From the NCBI RefSeq assembly GCF_000003605.2, contig NW_003137333.1, positions 146,224 to 177,784 of the forward strand: 31,561 bases of DNA. Reading direction: 5' to 3'. The notes beneath the pieces are model-generated. The model made no database searches, was not told the origin of the DNA, and saw only the letters and a program-made list of their open reading frames with translations. Positions 31,559 through 31,561 of this stretch are shown here, piece by piece. Within the stretch, counting starts at the first letter, position 1. Every line of letters starts with the position of its first letter. The position numbers were made by a program, and so were the translations under genes. The DNA is from Saccoglossus kowalevskii (taxonomy: Eukaryota > Hemichordata > Enteropneusta > Harrimaniidae).

Positions 31559-31561
31559 AAA

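Overview
The window looks like nuclear DNA of an AT-rich marine invertebrate, probably a bilaterian. It has short coding exons with GT-AG introns, long introns, satellite-like repeats, small foldback elements and one 50-N scaffold gap. No bacterial, viral or organellar organisation is visible. The species cannot be fixed from sequence alone. The repeat style would fit a hemichordate, mollusc or similar animal, but that is only an impression.

Region 1 (1 to about 9.8 kb, plus strand) holds the 3' three quarters of a gene for a retinoid-inducible serine carboxypeptidase (SCPEP1 type, peptidase family S10). Twelve phase-consistent exons between 1802 and 9706 encode 377 residues with the complete Ser-Asp-His triad. 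A stop codon is followed 64 bases later by AATAAA. The signal-peptide exons are upstream of the window. The first 1.8 kb is mostly a six-copy 113-bp tandem repeat. The introns carry two foldback elements, one of them a 68-bp hairpin inside a perfect 9-bp target duplication.

Region 2 (9.8 to 20.1 kb) is mostly empty. It holds a possible Tc1/mariner-type transposase fragment, several orphan exon-like segments that I cannot assign, three diverged copies of a short repeat, and the scaffold gap. The gap's two flanks are the same 65 bases.

Region 3 (20.1 to 22.2 kb, minus strand) holds the last three coding exons of a ZNF207/BuGZ orthologue (a spindle-assembly and kinetochore factor that binds BUB3). 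It is recognised by the EERR..LPKYQ block and the Pro/Met/Gln-rich tail ending in GGVRY. Its zinc-finger and GLEBS exons are not visible. The introns here and the DNA up to 24.3 kb carry a ~127-158 bp repeat family in which most units contain a perfect octamer, ATGCAAAT.

Region 4 (24.3 to 31.6 kb) holds a triplicated ~160-bp repeat, a promoter-like stretch with a perfect GTCACGTGAC palindrome, a possible inverted-repeat element, and an unassigned minus-strand exon. It also has an array of seven CCAAT boxes at 31-33 bp spacing beside a 72-codon minus-strand ORF, a GGCGAA-motif repeat, a possible plus-strand first exon of a signal-anchor protein, and a terminal 43-bp-arm hairpin at the window edge. 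The two recognised genes are convergent and independent; nothing in the sequence links them functionally.
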